Shown here: piece after piece, positions 16,664 through 24,507 of the stretch
Layout of the letters: the number at the start of each line of letters is the position of its first letter
Numbering within the stretch: the stretch's first letter is position 1
Assembly (NCBI RefSeq): GCF_016907515.1
Contig: NZ_JAFBBY010000001.1
Coordinates: forward strand, 5,518,001 to 5,582,000
Length of the DNA stretch: 64,000 nt
DNA from: Nocardioides nitrophenolicus
GTDB taxonomy: Bacteria; Actinomycetota; Actinomycetes; Propionibacteriales; Nocardioidaceae
Reading direction: 5' to 3'
Position numbers and translations under genes: made by a program
Notes under the pieces: model-generated
Told to the model about the DNA's origin: nothing
What the model saw: only the letters and a program-made list of their open reading frames with translations
The model's database searches: none

Positions 16664-17638
16664 TCAGGCGACGTGCGACATCGCGGCCGGCACGGGCACC
16701 AGGGCCGGCCGGCTGCGTCGGGTGACCGCGAGCGTCGCGGCCCGGCGCAGGTGGTCGACGCTCAGCTGGGCCGGGTCGGGTACGGCGACCACCAGCCCGC
16801 GCGCGGCCAGGCTCTGGACCATCCGGACCTGGTGGTCGTCCACGTGCTCGCCGTGGGCGGCGTGCCGCGGCAGCACGACCGGGACCTGGCCCGCGTCGAG
16901 CGCGGTGAGGATGGATCCCGCGCCGCCGTGGGTGATCACGACGTCCGCGGACCGCATCGAGGCCGTCATCTGCTTCGCCGTGAGCCAGCGGTTGCGGTCG
17001 GCGCCGTCGCTGCCGAGGGTCTCACCGACCTGCCAGGTCACCTCGACGCCGGTGGGCACCGCGCGGACGATGGCGTCGACCGCGCGCGGGAACGGGAAGT
17101 GCTCGCTGCCGAGGGCCACCATGGCCCGGCGGAGCGGGAGGTCGGCGTGGCCGGCCGTCACCTCGAAGGCGCTGAACGCGTCGAGACCGTGCTCCCACGG
17201 CGCCGGCCAGCCCGGCTGCGGCGCGAGCAGCCGGGCCTTCGGCAGCAGCGCGGCCAGCCGCCCGGTGACCGACGGGCTGTCCATCCGGGCCACCGACTCG
17301 ACGTACAGGATCGGGGTGCGCAGCAGCGCGGCCGCGACCAGGTGGGGCGTCGACTGGGCGGCTCCGGTCGAGACCACGAGGCGGGGCCGCAGCCGGCGGT
17401 GCAGCGCGACGGCGAAGCCCAGGTTGCGCGCCGCCTTCACGTATTCGCCCGACTGGACCAGCGGGGACCAGGTGACCTGCTCCCGGGCGAGCCGCTCGTC
17501 GGTCTGGATGTGACGGGGCAGCACCCAGTGTCGCTCCGCCCGCGGGATCTCGAGCGCGTCGACGACGAACTCGAGCTCGTTGAAGTGCCCGCCGACGGAG
17601 GACGTCAGCAGGACCGGGTCGAGAGCGGTACGGGCCAT
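16664..17638 (-). CDS. MurG/EpsF-like GT28-type glycosyltransferase
   Basis: A protein of about 324 residues with a GT-B fold. The start VLLTSSVGGHFNELEFV matches the glycine-rich first loop of GT28/Alg14-like enzymes, and ITHGGAGSILTALDAGQVPVVLPR is the C-terminal UDP-sugar binding motif, followed by HVDDHQ. It resembles Alg14-Alg13 pairs fused into one chain, which act at the cytoplasmic membrane face. ATG 17638 is chosen because GGAGG lies 12 bases upstream; TTG 17650 is too close to that site. It is transcribed away from the histidine kinase gene. It probably adds an early sugar to an EPS intermediate. Confidence 0.78.
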   Translation of the reverse strand: MARTALDPVLLTSSVGGHFNELEFVVDALEIPRAERHWVLPRHIQTDERLAREQVTWSPLVQSGEYVKAARNLGFAVALHRRLRPRLVVSTGAAQSTPHLVAAALLRTPILYVESVARMDSPSVTGRLAALLPKARLLAPQPGWPAPWEHGLDAFSAFEVTAGHADLPLRRAMVALGSEHFPFPRAVDAIVRAVPTGVEVTWQVGETLGSDGADRNRWLTAKQMTASMRSADVVITHGGAGSILTALDAGQVPVVLPRHAAHGEHVDDHQVRMVQSLAARGLVVAVPDPAQLSVDHLRRAATLAVTRRSRPALVPVPAAMSHVA

Positions 17639-17678
17639 GCACCGAGGCAACCTCCGCCGATCACCCGAGTGGTGGCCG

Positions 17679-17741
17679 ATCGGAAAGCTTCAACAATCTT
17701 GGCGAAGCCGATGGATCAGATGTGGTCGGTTCCCGCACTGG
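17679..17741 (+). promoter_or_regulatory. EPS box element, copy C, with branched stem
   Basis: TGGATCA at 17712-17718, 16 bases, GCACTGG at 17735-17741. Upstream, ATCGG (17679-17683) pairs with CCGAT (17708-17712) and CTTC (17688-17691) pairs with GAAG (17704-17707) as an inner stem. It precedes the histidine kinase gene at 17808. Confidence 0.68.
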
Positions 17742-17747
17742 AGAGGG

Positions 17748-17768
17748 GAGCGCCGGGTTCGGGCGCTC
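17748..17768 (+). other. leader hairpin after element C
   Basis: GAGCGCC pairs perfectly with GGCGCTC around a 7-base loop, just after the second box and 39 bases before the kinase start. No T-tract follows. It may be part of the same leader structure as element C. Confidence 0.45.
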
Positions 17769-17807
17769 GGTGAGACCCGCTCGACAGCGAGACAGTGAGG
17801 AAGCCCG

Positions 17808-18488
17808 ATGACGACACGCCAGGCCCGGTCGCGTCCCGCCCAGCATCCGAGGCCCGCTCGTCATCCGGGTGGCACCACCGCCGACGCCCAGGTTCGCCGC
17901 TACCAGGCGCAGCTGCACGAGATCAACGCCACCGTCGCCGGGCTCGCCTCGGCGGCCGAGCTGCTGCCCCTGCTGCCCGGCGCCGAGCGCGCGCGCTTCG
18001 AGACGATGATGCTCAGTGAGCTGCGCCGCCTGCAGCGGGTGATCGTCGGCGAGCCCGCGACCGCCTGGGGCGAGATCGTGGTCGACGAGGTGCTCGCCCC
18101 GCTGGTCGCCGCGCACGCCGCCCGCGGGCGGACGGTGCACTGGTCCGGCTGCGGGCTGCACGCGGCCGGCAGCGCCGACGTGCTGAGCGAGGCGGTCAAC
18201 GTGCTCCTCGACAACGCCGCCCGGCACGGCACGCCCGACGACATCCGGATCGACGCCCGCCGGTACGCCGACCGCGTGGAGGTCAGCGTCGTCGACTCCG
18301 GCCCCGGCGTCCCGCCCGAGCTGGGCGCGGAGGTCTTCGGCTGGGGCCGCCACCGGCAGGACTCGCCCGGACAGGGCATCGGCCTCGCCGTGGCCCGGGG
18401 CCGGCTGCGCGAGTGGAATGCCGACCTGCGCCTGGAGGCCGCGCCGCTCACGACCTTCGTCATCGACCTGCCGGTGGGCCGCCGATGA
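17808..18488 (+). CDS. small soluble histidine kinase-like ATPase
   Basis: A 226-residue protein with no membrane or sensor domain. Residues about 30-80 look like a dimerisation helix pair, with His37 in QLHEINAT the likely phosphate acceptor. The HATPase_c domain has the N box NVLLDNAARH (131-140), G1 DSGPGVP (163-169) and G2 GQGIGL (188-193), so ATP binding looks intact. It is half the usual length and must receive its signal through another protein. The stop overlaps the response regulator start by four bases. Element C lies in its leader. It may control the EPS region. Confidence 0.85.
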   Translation: MTTRQARSRPAQHPRPARHPGGTTADAQVRRYQAQLHEINATVAGLASAAELLPLLPGAERARFETMMLSELRRLQRVIVGEPATAWGEIVVDEVLAPLVAAHAARGRTVHWSGCGLHAAGSADVLSEAVNVLLDNAARHGTPDDIRIDARRYADRVEVSVVDSGPGVPPELGAEVFGWGRHRQDSPGQGIGLAVARGRLREWNADLRLEAAPLTTFVIDLPVGRR

Positions 18489-19165
18489 GCACCGTCCAGC
18501 GCCGGGTCGCGATCCTCGACGACCACGAGCTGCTCGCCGAGTCGCTCGAGATCGCGCTCTCCGTCCACGGGTACGACGTGCGCCGGGTCCCGGTGCCCGC
18601 CGACGGCGGCGCGCCCCGGACCCTCGTCGACGCGCTGGTCCGGCTGCGTCCTCGGGTCCTGCTGCTCGACCTCGACCTCGGCAGCTTCGGCGACGCGACG
18701 GTCCTGGTCGCGCCGCTGCGCGCGGCCGGGGTGCGGGTCGTCGTACTGACGGGGGAGACCGACCGGGCCCGGTGGGGCCGGGTCCTGGCCGAGGGGGCAC
18801 ACACGGTGCTGTCCAAGGCCAGCGCGCTGATCGAGGTGATCTCGACGGTGCGCCGCGTCGACGACGGCCATGCCGTGCTGACGCCCGAGGAGCGCGCCGA
18901 GCTGATCGCCGCCTGGCGCGAGCGGCTGGCGGAGCGGGGCGCCGACGAGGTCCGGCTGGCCCGGCTCAGCCCGCGTGAGGCTCGGGTCCTCGGCCTGCTG
19001 ATGGAGGGCATGCACGTGCGCGACATCGCCGTCGACCGGGTGGTCTCGGAGGCCACCGTGCGCTCCCAGGTGCACTCCATCCTGACCAAGCTCGACGTGT
19101 CGTCGCAGCTGGCGGCGGTGACCCTCGCCCACCGCAGCAACTGGCGCCCGCCGGTGCCCGCCTAG
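18485..19165 (+). CDS. LuxR/NarL-type response regulator
   Basis: A 226-residue protein. The receiver domain (about 7-125) has the acidic pair Asp12-Asp13, the acceptor Asp62 in LLLDLDL, Thr89 in VVLTGE and Lys111 in VLSKAS, all the residues needed for phosphorylation. A LuxR-type helix-turn-helix spans about 158-215 (LSPREARVLGLLMEGM, then SEATVRSQVHSILTKLDV). It starts at ATG 18485, overlapping the kinase gene, and is clearly its partner. It should bind DNA as a dimer when phosphorylated. Candidate targets are the EPS promoters of this window; that is inference. Confidence 0.9.
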   Translation: MSTVQRRVAILDDHELLAESLEIALSVHGYDVRRVPVPADGGAPRTLVDALVRLRPRVLLLDLDLGSFGDATVLVAPLRAAGVRVVVLTGETDRARWGRVLAEGAHTVLSKASALIEVISTVRRVDDGHAVLTPEERAELIAAWRERLAERGADEVRLARLSPREARVLGLLMEGMHVRDIAVDRVVSEATVRSQVHSILTKLDVSSQLAAVTLAHRSNWRPPVPA

Positions 19166-19339
19166 ATGACCAACTCCAAGGTCTCGCACGCTCCGCGACG
19201 CTCACCACGCACGCTGACGGCGTTGCCGACGCTCGACGTACGCCCGGTATGCCATCGCGACGGTTCCTTGTCATCGCACGCGTTGAGCGCCGCTCGCTTG
19301 CACGATCCCTTGGAGTCAGTCATCTAGCGACGCCTCGAA

Positions 19340-19385
19340 GAAATCTCCGCCGCGGTGGATCAACGCCCGCCCCGGCCCGCACTGG
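19340..19385 (+). promoter_or_regulatory. EPS box element, copy D
   Basis: TGGATCA at 19356-19362, 16 bases, GCACTGG at 19379-19385, with GAAATCTCC just upstream as in other copies and a short CCG/CGG stem before the first box. The 295-bp gap between the response regulator and the coiled-coil gene at 19461 otherwise shows no gene. Confidence 0.68.
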
Positions 19386-19393
19386 AGGGAGGT

Positions 19394-19425
19394 CAGGTCG
19401 TCCGGCCCCACTTCCGGACGACCTG
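19394..19425 (+). other. strong 12-bp leader hairpin after element D
   Basis: CAGGTCGTCCGG pairs perfectly with CCGGACGACCTG around an 8-base loop, nine bases after the second box and 35 bases before the start codon. No T-tract follows, so it is not a classic terminator; attenuation, RNA stability or protein binding are possible. Confidence 0.7.
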
Positions 19426-19460
19426 GCACCCCATCCCTGACCGACACAGGAGCTGTTCCG

Positions 19461-19868
19461 TTGGCCGACCCGACTGATGACGCCGCCCCGCACCCCGGCG
19501 ACCCCGCCGCGGCCGAGAGGCCGAGCTGGCCGGCGTTCATCCCCCACCGTGAGATCGACGGGCTGCTCGAGCGCATCGAGAACGCCGCCGCCGTCGAGCC
19601 CGCCGAGGCGGCCCGCCTGCTGCGGATGATCTCGAAGGAGGCGCAGCGGCTGCGGGCAATGGCGCTGCGGATGACCACGGAGAAGCTCGCGGAGGCCGAT
19701 CGGGAGGCCAGCGGGATCCTCAGCGAGGCGCTCAGCCACGCCGACACGATGCGCAGCGTCGGGCTCGCGACGCTCAACTCCCGCCTCGACGAGGCGGACC
19801 AGCTGATGGCGACGGTCCGCGAGGCCTTCCGCCTCGAGCTGCGCGCCACCGACCTCAGGGACGCCTGA
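19461..19868 (+). CDS. small coiled-coil protein, paralog of the gene at 22262
   Basis: A 135-residue protein from TTG 19461, with AGGAG upstream. After a Pro/Ala-rich start, residues about 30-130 are one long amphipathic helix pair with heptad-like Leu/Ala spacing (ISKEAQRLRAMALRMTTEKLAEADREAS). It aligns clearly with the 127-residue product at 22262 (shared pattern LR, A-R-R, TTE-L, REA-I, EAD, ELRA). No membrane helix or known catalytic motif is seen. The look is that of DivIVA/Wag31-like scaffold helices. It is the first gene of an operon with a second coiled-coil gene and a Wzz-kinase-like gene, so a scaffold for EPS assembly is a reasonable guess. The function is unknown. Confidence 0.72.
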   Translation: MADPTDDAAPHPGDPAAAERPSWPAFIPHREIDGLLERIENAAAVEPAEAARLLRMISKEAQRLRAMALRMTTEKLAEADREASGILSEALSHADTMRSVGLATLNSRLDEADQLMATVREAFRLELRATDLRDA

Positions 19869-19918
19869 CCGCGTCCACCGCCGCGACCACCCCCGACGAC
19901 CCTTCCCTGGAGGAACCG

Positions 19919-20839
19919 ATGTTCAACCGCCCGCGCAACCAGAGCGGACAGCAGTCCGCGATCGCCTCCGCCTTCGACGACGTGCTCGCCGAGCTCGGCT
20001 CGACGTCCGCCGACGACACGACCGAGGCCGCGGCCACCGACGCCCCCGAGGGCGGCGACGGCGCCGAGGCCACCGCGACCCCGGCCGCCGCCCCGGCTCC
20101 GTCGGTGACCGACCGGATCACCGAGCACGCCGAGACCCTGCGGGCGACTCGCGACGCCCAGCACAAGGCCGAGGAGATGCTCGCCCTCGCCGCCACCGCG
20201 CGCAGCGAGGCCACCGACCAGGCCGAGCAGATCGTGCTCGAGGCGAAGACCGCGGCCGAGCAGGTCCGGGCGGCGGCGGACGAGGAGGCCGAGCGCACCC
20301 GGCTCGAGGCCGTCGAGTGGGTCAAGGAGCAGCGCAGCCGCGTCGAGAGCGCGACCGCGCTGCTGACCCGCAACGCCGAGCGCGACGCCGAGAACATCCG
20401 CACCGAGGCGATGCGCTCGGCGATGATCGAGGCCGAGCAGACCGCCCGGCTCTACGTCGGCGAGGCGGCCGCCCGCGGCGCCCGCGACGCCGAGGAGATC
20501 CGGGGCACGGCCCGCGAGGTGCTGCACCGCGCCGCCGAGCTCGGCTCGGACCTGCAGACCTCCCTCGGCGAGCTGGTGCAGGTCCTCCAGCTGGCGACCG
20601 GGGCCGTGAGCGACCAGCTGCAGGCCATCGACGCCCTCCTCGACGAGGTGCGCCGGGACTCGGCGGCCGCGCCGGCGCCCGCACCCGAGCCCTCGTCCGC
20701 GAGCGACGAGCCGGCCGTCGAGCCGGCCGACGAGCCGGCGGCGCAGACCGACCAGGACACCGCCGCGACGGCCCAGACCGAGGAGCCGGCCGACGGCTCC
20801 CGCAAGCTCGGCGCGCTCTTCCGCGACCAGGCCAGCTGA
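19919..20839 (+). CDS. DivIVA-like coiled-coil protein
   Basis: A 306-residue protein starting at ATG 19919 behind GGAGG. Residues 1-65 are low-complexity Ala/Thr/Pro. Residues about 65-240 are a continuous charged coiled coil (KAEEMLALAATARSEA, EAKTAAEQVRAAADEEAER) of the type seen in DivIVA, in Wag31 and in the ATP-synthase b subunit. The last 65 residues are again Ala/Pro/Glu-rich and end in a short basic motif, RKLGALFRDQ. No membrane segment is seen. It sits between a small coiled-coil gene and the Wzz-kinase-like gene. A polar or membrane-associated scaffold role is inferred, not shown. Confidence 0.7.
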   Translation: MFNRPRNQSGQQSAIASAFDDVLAELGSTSADDTTEAAATDAPEGGDGAEATATPAAAPAPSVTDRITEHAETLRATRDAQHKAEEMLALAATARSEATDQAEQIVLEAKTAAEQVRAAADEEAERTRLEAVEWVKEQRSRVESATALLTRNAERDAENIRTEAMRSAMIEAEQTARLYVGEAAARGARDAEEIRGTAREVLHRAAELGSDLQTSLGELVQVLQLATGAVSDQLQAIDALLDEVRRDSAAAPAPAPEPSSASDEPAVEPADEPAAQTDQDTAATAQTEEPADGSRKLGALFRDQAS

Positions 20840-20885
20840 CCGCTCGCCCCATCACCGCACGCCGTACATCCAGTGAGGACCAGTC

Positions 20886-22226
20886 ATGACCACCACACTC
20901 CTTGACCCCACCGACCAGCCGTCGGTGTCGTCGGTGGCCCGAGGGGGCTTCCGGGCACTGGGCGCCCTCGTCTGGCGCCGCCGCTGGGTGGTCCTGCTGG
21001 TGTTCGCCCTCGTCATCAACGCGGTGGCCGCCGGCCTGGTGATCGCCCCGCGCGAGTACACGGCGTCGGCCCGGGTCGCGGCGACCCCGCCGGCGACGGC
21101 GACCACCGGCTCGCCGGCCAGCTACACCGACCTGCTCGGCACGGTGGCCGACGTCGCCCGGTCCCGTCCGCTCCTCCAGGACGTCGCGGCCCAGGTCTCG
21201 CACCGCTCGGTCTCGAAGCTGCGCGACGAGGTCGAGGGCAAGGTCATCCCCGGCACGGTCATCATCCAGGTCTCCGTCCACGACACCGACCCGGACCGGG
21301 CCGCCGAGATCGCCAACCTGGTGGTCGCCGCGCTGCCCGAGCACGACCCGAGCAGCGGCTCCTTCGAGTTCAAGGTGACCGAGGAGGCCGTCGCCCCCGA
21401 CCGGTTCAGCTCGCCGAACGTGCCGGTGACCGCGCTCGCCGGACTGCTGCTCGCGCTGCTGCTCGCCGTCATCGCGGCCGCCGTGGTCGACCGGCTCTTC
21501 CGCACCGTCACCGAGGCCGAGGAGGTGGGTGCGATCACCCAGACCTCCGTGCTCGGCGTGATCCCCAAGCCCGAGGACCTCGACAGCGTGCCGGCGATCG
21601 AGCCCCGCGCCGACGAGTTCCAGGCGCTGCGGGCGCTGCGGATCGCCATCGAGTTCGCCAGCGTCGAGGACCCGAGCCGGCTGCTCGTCGTGTCCTCGGC
21701 CAGCACCTCCGAGCCGGCCGCCGGCTGGCTCGAGGTCAACGTCGCCGCCGCCCTGGCCGACGTGGGCCACCGGGTGCTGGTGATCAACGCCGACCGCGAC
21801 GCCAAGGTGCACCCCGCGCTGGAGAACCCTGGTGAGCCCGGCCTGTACGACGTGCTCGCGGGCTCCTGCGACCTGCGCGACGTCGTCATCGCCGGCCCGG
21901 CGCCCCGGATCGACGTGCTCCCGCTCGGTCAGGCGCACCTCGCCGCGCCCAGCCTGCTCGAGATGCGCTTCCGCGGGATGCTCGACGACACCGAGGGCCT
22001 CTACGACGTGGTGATCGTCCACGCCGCCTCGGTCGCGAGCTCCGAGGACGCCCGGATCATGGCTATCCACGGCGCGATGGTGCTCACCGTGCCATCGGGC
22101 CGGGTGCACCCCCGCTCGGTGCAGCGCGCCGCGGAGCACCTGCGCACCATCCGGCTGCGTGTCCTCGGCACCGTCCTCGTCGGCGCCCGGCCCGGCCGCC
22201 GCAAGCGTCGTCCCCGCTCTGCCTGA
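20886..22226 (+). CDS. Wzz/BY-kinase-like protein with lost P-loop
   Basis: A 446-residue protein with the layout of a Wzc-type tyrosine autokinase. Membrane helix 1 is at about 33-53, a short external domain follows, helix 2 is at about 180-200, and then comes a cytoplasmic ATPase fold. The expected Walker A region reads VSSASTSEPAAGWLEVN (about 267-284), with no GxGK(S/T). The Walker A' strand VLVINADRD is kept in weakened form. No C-terminal tyrosine cluster is present; the tail is basic (RPGRRKRRPRSA). It is probably a catalytically dead co-polymerase. It lies between the two homologous small coiled-coil genes, which may be its partners. Confidence 0.8.
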   Translation: MTTTLLDPTDQPSVSSVARGGFRALGALVWRRRWVVLLVFALVINAVAAGLVIAPREYTASARVAATPPATATTGSPASYTDLLGTVADVARSRPLLQDVAAQVSHRSVSKLRDEVEGKVIPGTVIIQVSVHDTDPDRAAEIANLVVAALPEHDPSSGSFEFKVTEEAVAPDRFSSPNVPVTALAGLLLALLLAVIAAAVVDRLFRTVTEAEEVGAITQTSVLGVIPKPEDLDSVPAIEPRADEFQALRALRIAIEFASVEDPSRLLVVSSASTSEPAAGWLEVNVAAALADVGHRVLVINADRDAKVHPALENPGEPGLYDVLAGSCDLRDVVIAGPAPRIDVLPLGQAHLAAPSLLEMRFRGMLDDTEGLYDVVIVHAASVASSEDARIMAIHGAMVLTVPSGRVHPRSVQRAAEHLRTIRLRVLGTVLVGARPGRRKRRPRSA

Positions 22227-22261
22227 CGTCTCGGACCGAACATCTCCCAGGAGTGGCACCG

Positions 22262-22645
22262 ATGAGCACCACCACCCAGGCTCCGCCCGACAGCTCGGAG
22301 CGTCCCGAGACCTTCGCCGGCATGGCGGGCTTCCTCGCCCACCTCGAGTACGCCGTCACCGTCGACGCCGACGAGGCGCCGCACGTGCTGCGCTCGCTGG
22401 CCGACCACGCCCGCCGGGTCCGCAGCAGCACCTTCCGCCGGACCACCGAGATGCTCGACGAGGGCAGTCGCGAGGCCGACCGGATCGTGGCGCAGTCCAC
22501 GGCCCAGGCCGAGCGGATCCTGCGCTCCGCACTGGTCGCGCTCGACGACCGGGTCGCGGAGGCCGACCGGGTGACCGCCGCGGCCCGCACCGCCGTCGAC
22601 ATCGAGCTGCGGGCCGAGCGGCTGGATCCGGAGCCCGCGCCGTGA
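22262..22645 (+). CDS. small coiled-coil protein, paralog of the gene at 19461
   Basis: A 127-residue protein starting at ATG 22262, with AGGAG eight bases upstream. Residues about 20-120 form a long helical region that aligns with the product at 19461 (LRSLADHARRVRSSTFRR, TTEMLDEGSREADRIV, IELRAERL). It is followed by a four-base overlap (GTGA) with the priming sugar transferase gene, so translation of the two is coupled. The pair brackets the Wzz-kinase-like gene. It is probably a structural or regulatory partner of the EPS assembly complex. The family is not recognised. Confidence 0.72.
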   Translation: MSTTTQAPPDSSERPETFAGMAGFLAHLEYAVTVDADEAPHVLRSLADHARRVRSSTFRRTTEMLDEGSREADRIVAQSTAQAERILRSALVALDDRVAEADRVTAAARTAVDIELRAERLDPEPAP

Positions 22646-23349
22646 CCGCCCAGCAGAGCTCCCCGGAGCTGCTCTCCGTCGCGGTCCCTCTCGTCCCGGC
22701 CCAGGTCGAGGAGCCCTCGGCCGACGTCCCCTTCTTCCGGGTCCAGCGCCACGGCCGGGTGCGAGGCGTCACCGAGGCCGCTTTGGCCGGCCTGCTGCTG
22801 GTCGCCCTGCTCCCCGTGGTGGTGCTGGTCGCGCTGCTCGTCGTCACCACCAGCCGCGGCCCGGTGCTCTTCCGCCAGGAGCGCGTCGGTCACGGCGGCC
22901 GGGTGTTCGAGGTGCTGAAGTTCCGCACCATGTACGCCGACGCCGAGGCGCGCGCCGCCGAGGTCTTCAGCGCGCACAACGACGGCTCGGGGCCGCTCAC
23001 CAAGCTCCGGTCGGACCCGCGGGTCACCCCGGTCGGGCACTGGCTGCGCCGGGTCTCGCTCGACGAGCTGCCCCAGCTGTGGAATGTCGTCAACGGCACC
23101 ATGGCCCTGGTCGGCCCGCGCCCGAACACGCCGACCGAGGTCGCGCGCTTCGCGCCCGCCGAGCACCGCCGGCACGCCGTGCGCCCCGGCATGACCGGGC
23201 TGGCGCAGGTCAACGGGCGCAGCGACCTGGAGTGGGACGAGGCGATCCGGCTGGACCTGGAGTACGTCGACCACCACTCCCTGAGGATGGACCTGGCCAT
23301 CCTGCTGCGCACGCTGCCGGCCGTCTTCGGTGGCCGCGGAGCGTACTGA
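22642..23349 (+). CDS. priming sugar transferase (PglC/WcaJ catalytic core)
   Basis: A 235-residue bacterial sugar transferase that attaches the first sugar-1-phosphate to undecaprenyl phosphate at the inner membrane. One membrane helix or re-entrant segment lies at about 46-69, followed by the conserved blocks RVGHGGRVFEVLKFRTM (81-97), SLDELPQLWNVVNG, LVGPRP and RPGMTGLAQVNGR. It lacks the four-helix N-terminal domain of WbaP, so it is the small monotopic type. GTG 22642 overlaps the preceding coiled-coil gene. It is the only priming enzyme in the window, and so presumably starts the repeat unit made by the whole region. The sugar specificity is unknown. Confidence 0.92.
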   Translation: MTAQQSSPELLSVAVPLVPAQVEEPSADVPFFRVQRHGRVRGVTEAALAGLLLVALLPVVVLVALLVVTTSRGPVLFRQERVGHGGRVFEVLKFRTMYADAEARAAEVFSAHNDGSGPLTKLRSDPRVTPVGHWLRRVSLDELPQLWNVVNGTMALVGPRPNTPTEVARFAPAEHRRHAVRPGMTGLAQVNGRSDLEWDEAIRLDLEYVDHHSLRMDLAILLRTLPAVFGGRGAY

Positions 23350-23350
23350 C

Positions 23351-24457
23351 ATGCGGGTCCTGCACGTCGTCGAGTCGCTCGGCGGGGGAGTGCTGAGCTC
23401 GGTGCTCAGCATGGTCGACGCGACCTCCGACATCGACCACCAGCTGGCGATCTGGCATCGACGCGAGCATGCCGACACCGGCGACCAGCGCGCCGTGTTC
23501 GGCGGCGTCCACGACCTGCCCGGCCCGCCCCACCGGGCCGCGCGCTCGCTGCGCGACCTGGTGGCCGCGCTGGCGCCGGACCTGGTCCACGCGCACTCGT
23601 CGTACGCCGGCGTGCTGGCCCGCTCGTCGGACCTCGGCGTGCCGGTGGCCTACAGCCCCCACTGCTTCGCCTTCGAGCGCACCGACCTGGGGACGATGAG
23701 CCGGACGGCGCTGCGCGAGGTCGAGCGGTCGCTGGTGCGTCGGACCGACGTCCTGGTGGCGTGCTCGCCCCACGAGGCGGGCCTGGCCGCCGAGCTCGGC
23801 TTCCGGCGGGTGGTGACCGTCCCGAACCGGGCGCTGCACCCGCCGGAGGGCCGGGTCCGCCGTGGTGAGCCGTTCCGGGTCGTGGCCGTGGGCCGGGTCG
23901 CTGCTCAGAAGGACTGGCGCCACCTGATCGCGGTGAAGCGCGAGGCGGACCGGCAGGCGGTCGCGGACGAGAGCGAGCCGCTGCGCTGGGAGTGGCTCGG
24001 GAGCGGCGACGCCGACGGCGAGGACGCCCTGCGCGACGCGGGGGTCGAGGTGTCGGGCTGGCTGCCGCGCACCGAGGTCCTGGCGCGGCTGGGCTCGGCC
24101 CAGGCGTACCTGCACACGGCGGCCTGGGAGGGTGCGCCGGTCAGCATCCTCGAGGCGGCTGCCATCGGTCTGCCGATCGTCGCGCGGGCGCTGCCCACGC
24201 TGGTCAGCGACGACGTCCCCGGCCTGGAGTCCACGGTCGAGGGCCTGGCCGAGCGGCTGCTCGACCTGCGCGGTCAGCTGGCGTGGACCCGTGCCCACCG
24301 GCGCTCCCTGGCCTTCTCCGACGACCATTCGGTGTCCCTCCAGCGCTACCGCCTCACCACCGCCTACCGGCACGTGCCCGCCGCGGCCCGCCGGCGTCCC
24401 GAAATTCCCGGGGCCGGGATGGATCACGACCGGCTTCCCGACGCACTGGTTCGGTGA
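23351..24457 (+). CDS. GT4-family glycosyltransferase
   Basis: A 368-residue GT-B enzyme starting at ATG 23351, one base after the previous stop. The N-terminal loop VVESLGGGVLSSVLSMV and LVHAHSSYAGVLAR fit the acceptor domain; VVAVGRVAAQKDW and the AWEGAPVSILEAAAIGLPIVA motif (the GT4 EX7E region) bind the nucleotide sugar. It is cytoplasmic or peripheral and likely adds a sugar to the repeat unit. Its last 20 codons run through regulatory element E, so the C-terminal end RRRPEIPGAGMDHDR is probably not under protein-level selection. Donor and linkage are unknown. Confidence 0.87.
   Translation: MRVLHVVESLGGGVLSSVLSMVDATSDIDHQLAIWHRREHADTGDQRAVFGGVHDLPGPPHRAARSLRDLVAALAPDLVHAHSSYAGVLARSSDLGVPVAYSPHCFAFERTDLGTMSRTALREVERSLVRRTDVLVACSPHEAGLAAELGFRRVVTVPNRALHPPEGRVRRGEPFRVVAVGRVAAQKDWRHLIAVKREADRQAVADESEPLRWEWLGSGDADGEDALRDAGVEVSGWLPRTEVLARLGSAQAYLHTAAWEGAPVSILEAAAIGLPIVARALPTLVSDDVPGLESTVEGLAERLLDLRGQLAWTRAHRRSLAFSDDHSVSLQRYRLTTAYRHVPAAARRRPEIPGAGMDHDRLPDALVR
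24397..24449 (+). promoter_or_regulatory. EPS box element, copy E, with stem
   Basis: TGGATCA at 24420-24426, 16 bases, GCACTGG at 24443-24449. TCCCG (24397-24401) pairs with CGGGA (24415-24419) around a loop containing AAATTCC, ending directly before TGGATCA. It lies inside the 3' end of the preceding GT4 gene and ahead of the gene at 24508. Confidence 0.72.
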
Positions 24458-24459
24458 CG

Positions 24460-24480
24460 GCCGGCCCCCGACGGGCCGGC
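24460..24480 (+). other. leader hairpin after element E
   Basis: GCCGGCCC pairs perfectly with GGGCCGGC around a 5-base loop, followed by TTCCCCCC. It sits between the stop of the GT4 gene and the start of the fusion glycosyltransferase. It could terminate, attenuate or simply stabilise a 5' end. Confidence 0.6.
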
Positions 24481-24507
24481 TTCCCCCCATCAGAGCGGAG
24501 TACGACG

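Noticed and set aside
16530..17513. A plus-strand frame starting inside the MITE-like repeat
   Set aside because: The start codon lies in the repeat and the rest is antisense to the MurG-like glycosyltransferase. The same start occurs in copy 2 because the repeat carries it.
17712..17718. TGGATCA as a copy of the 16S rRNA 3' end (GGCTGGATCACC)
   Set aside because: Only seven bases agree and the following sequence differs in each copy. The fixed 16-base gap and second box are not explained by rRNA similarity.
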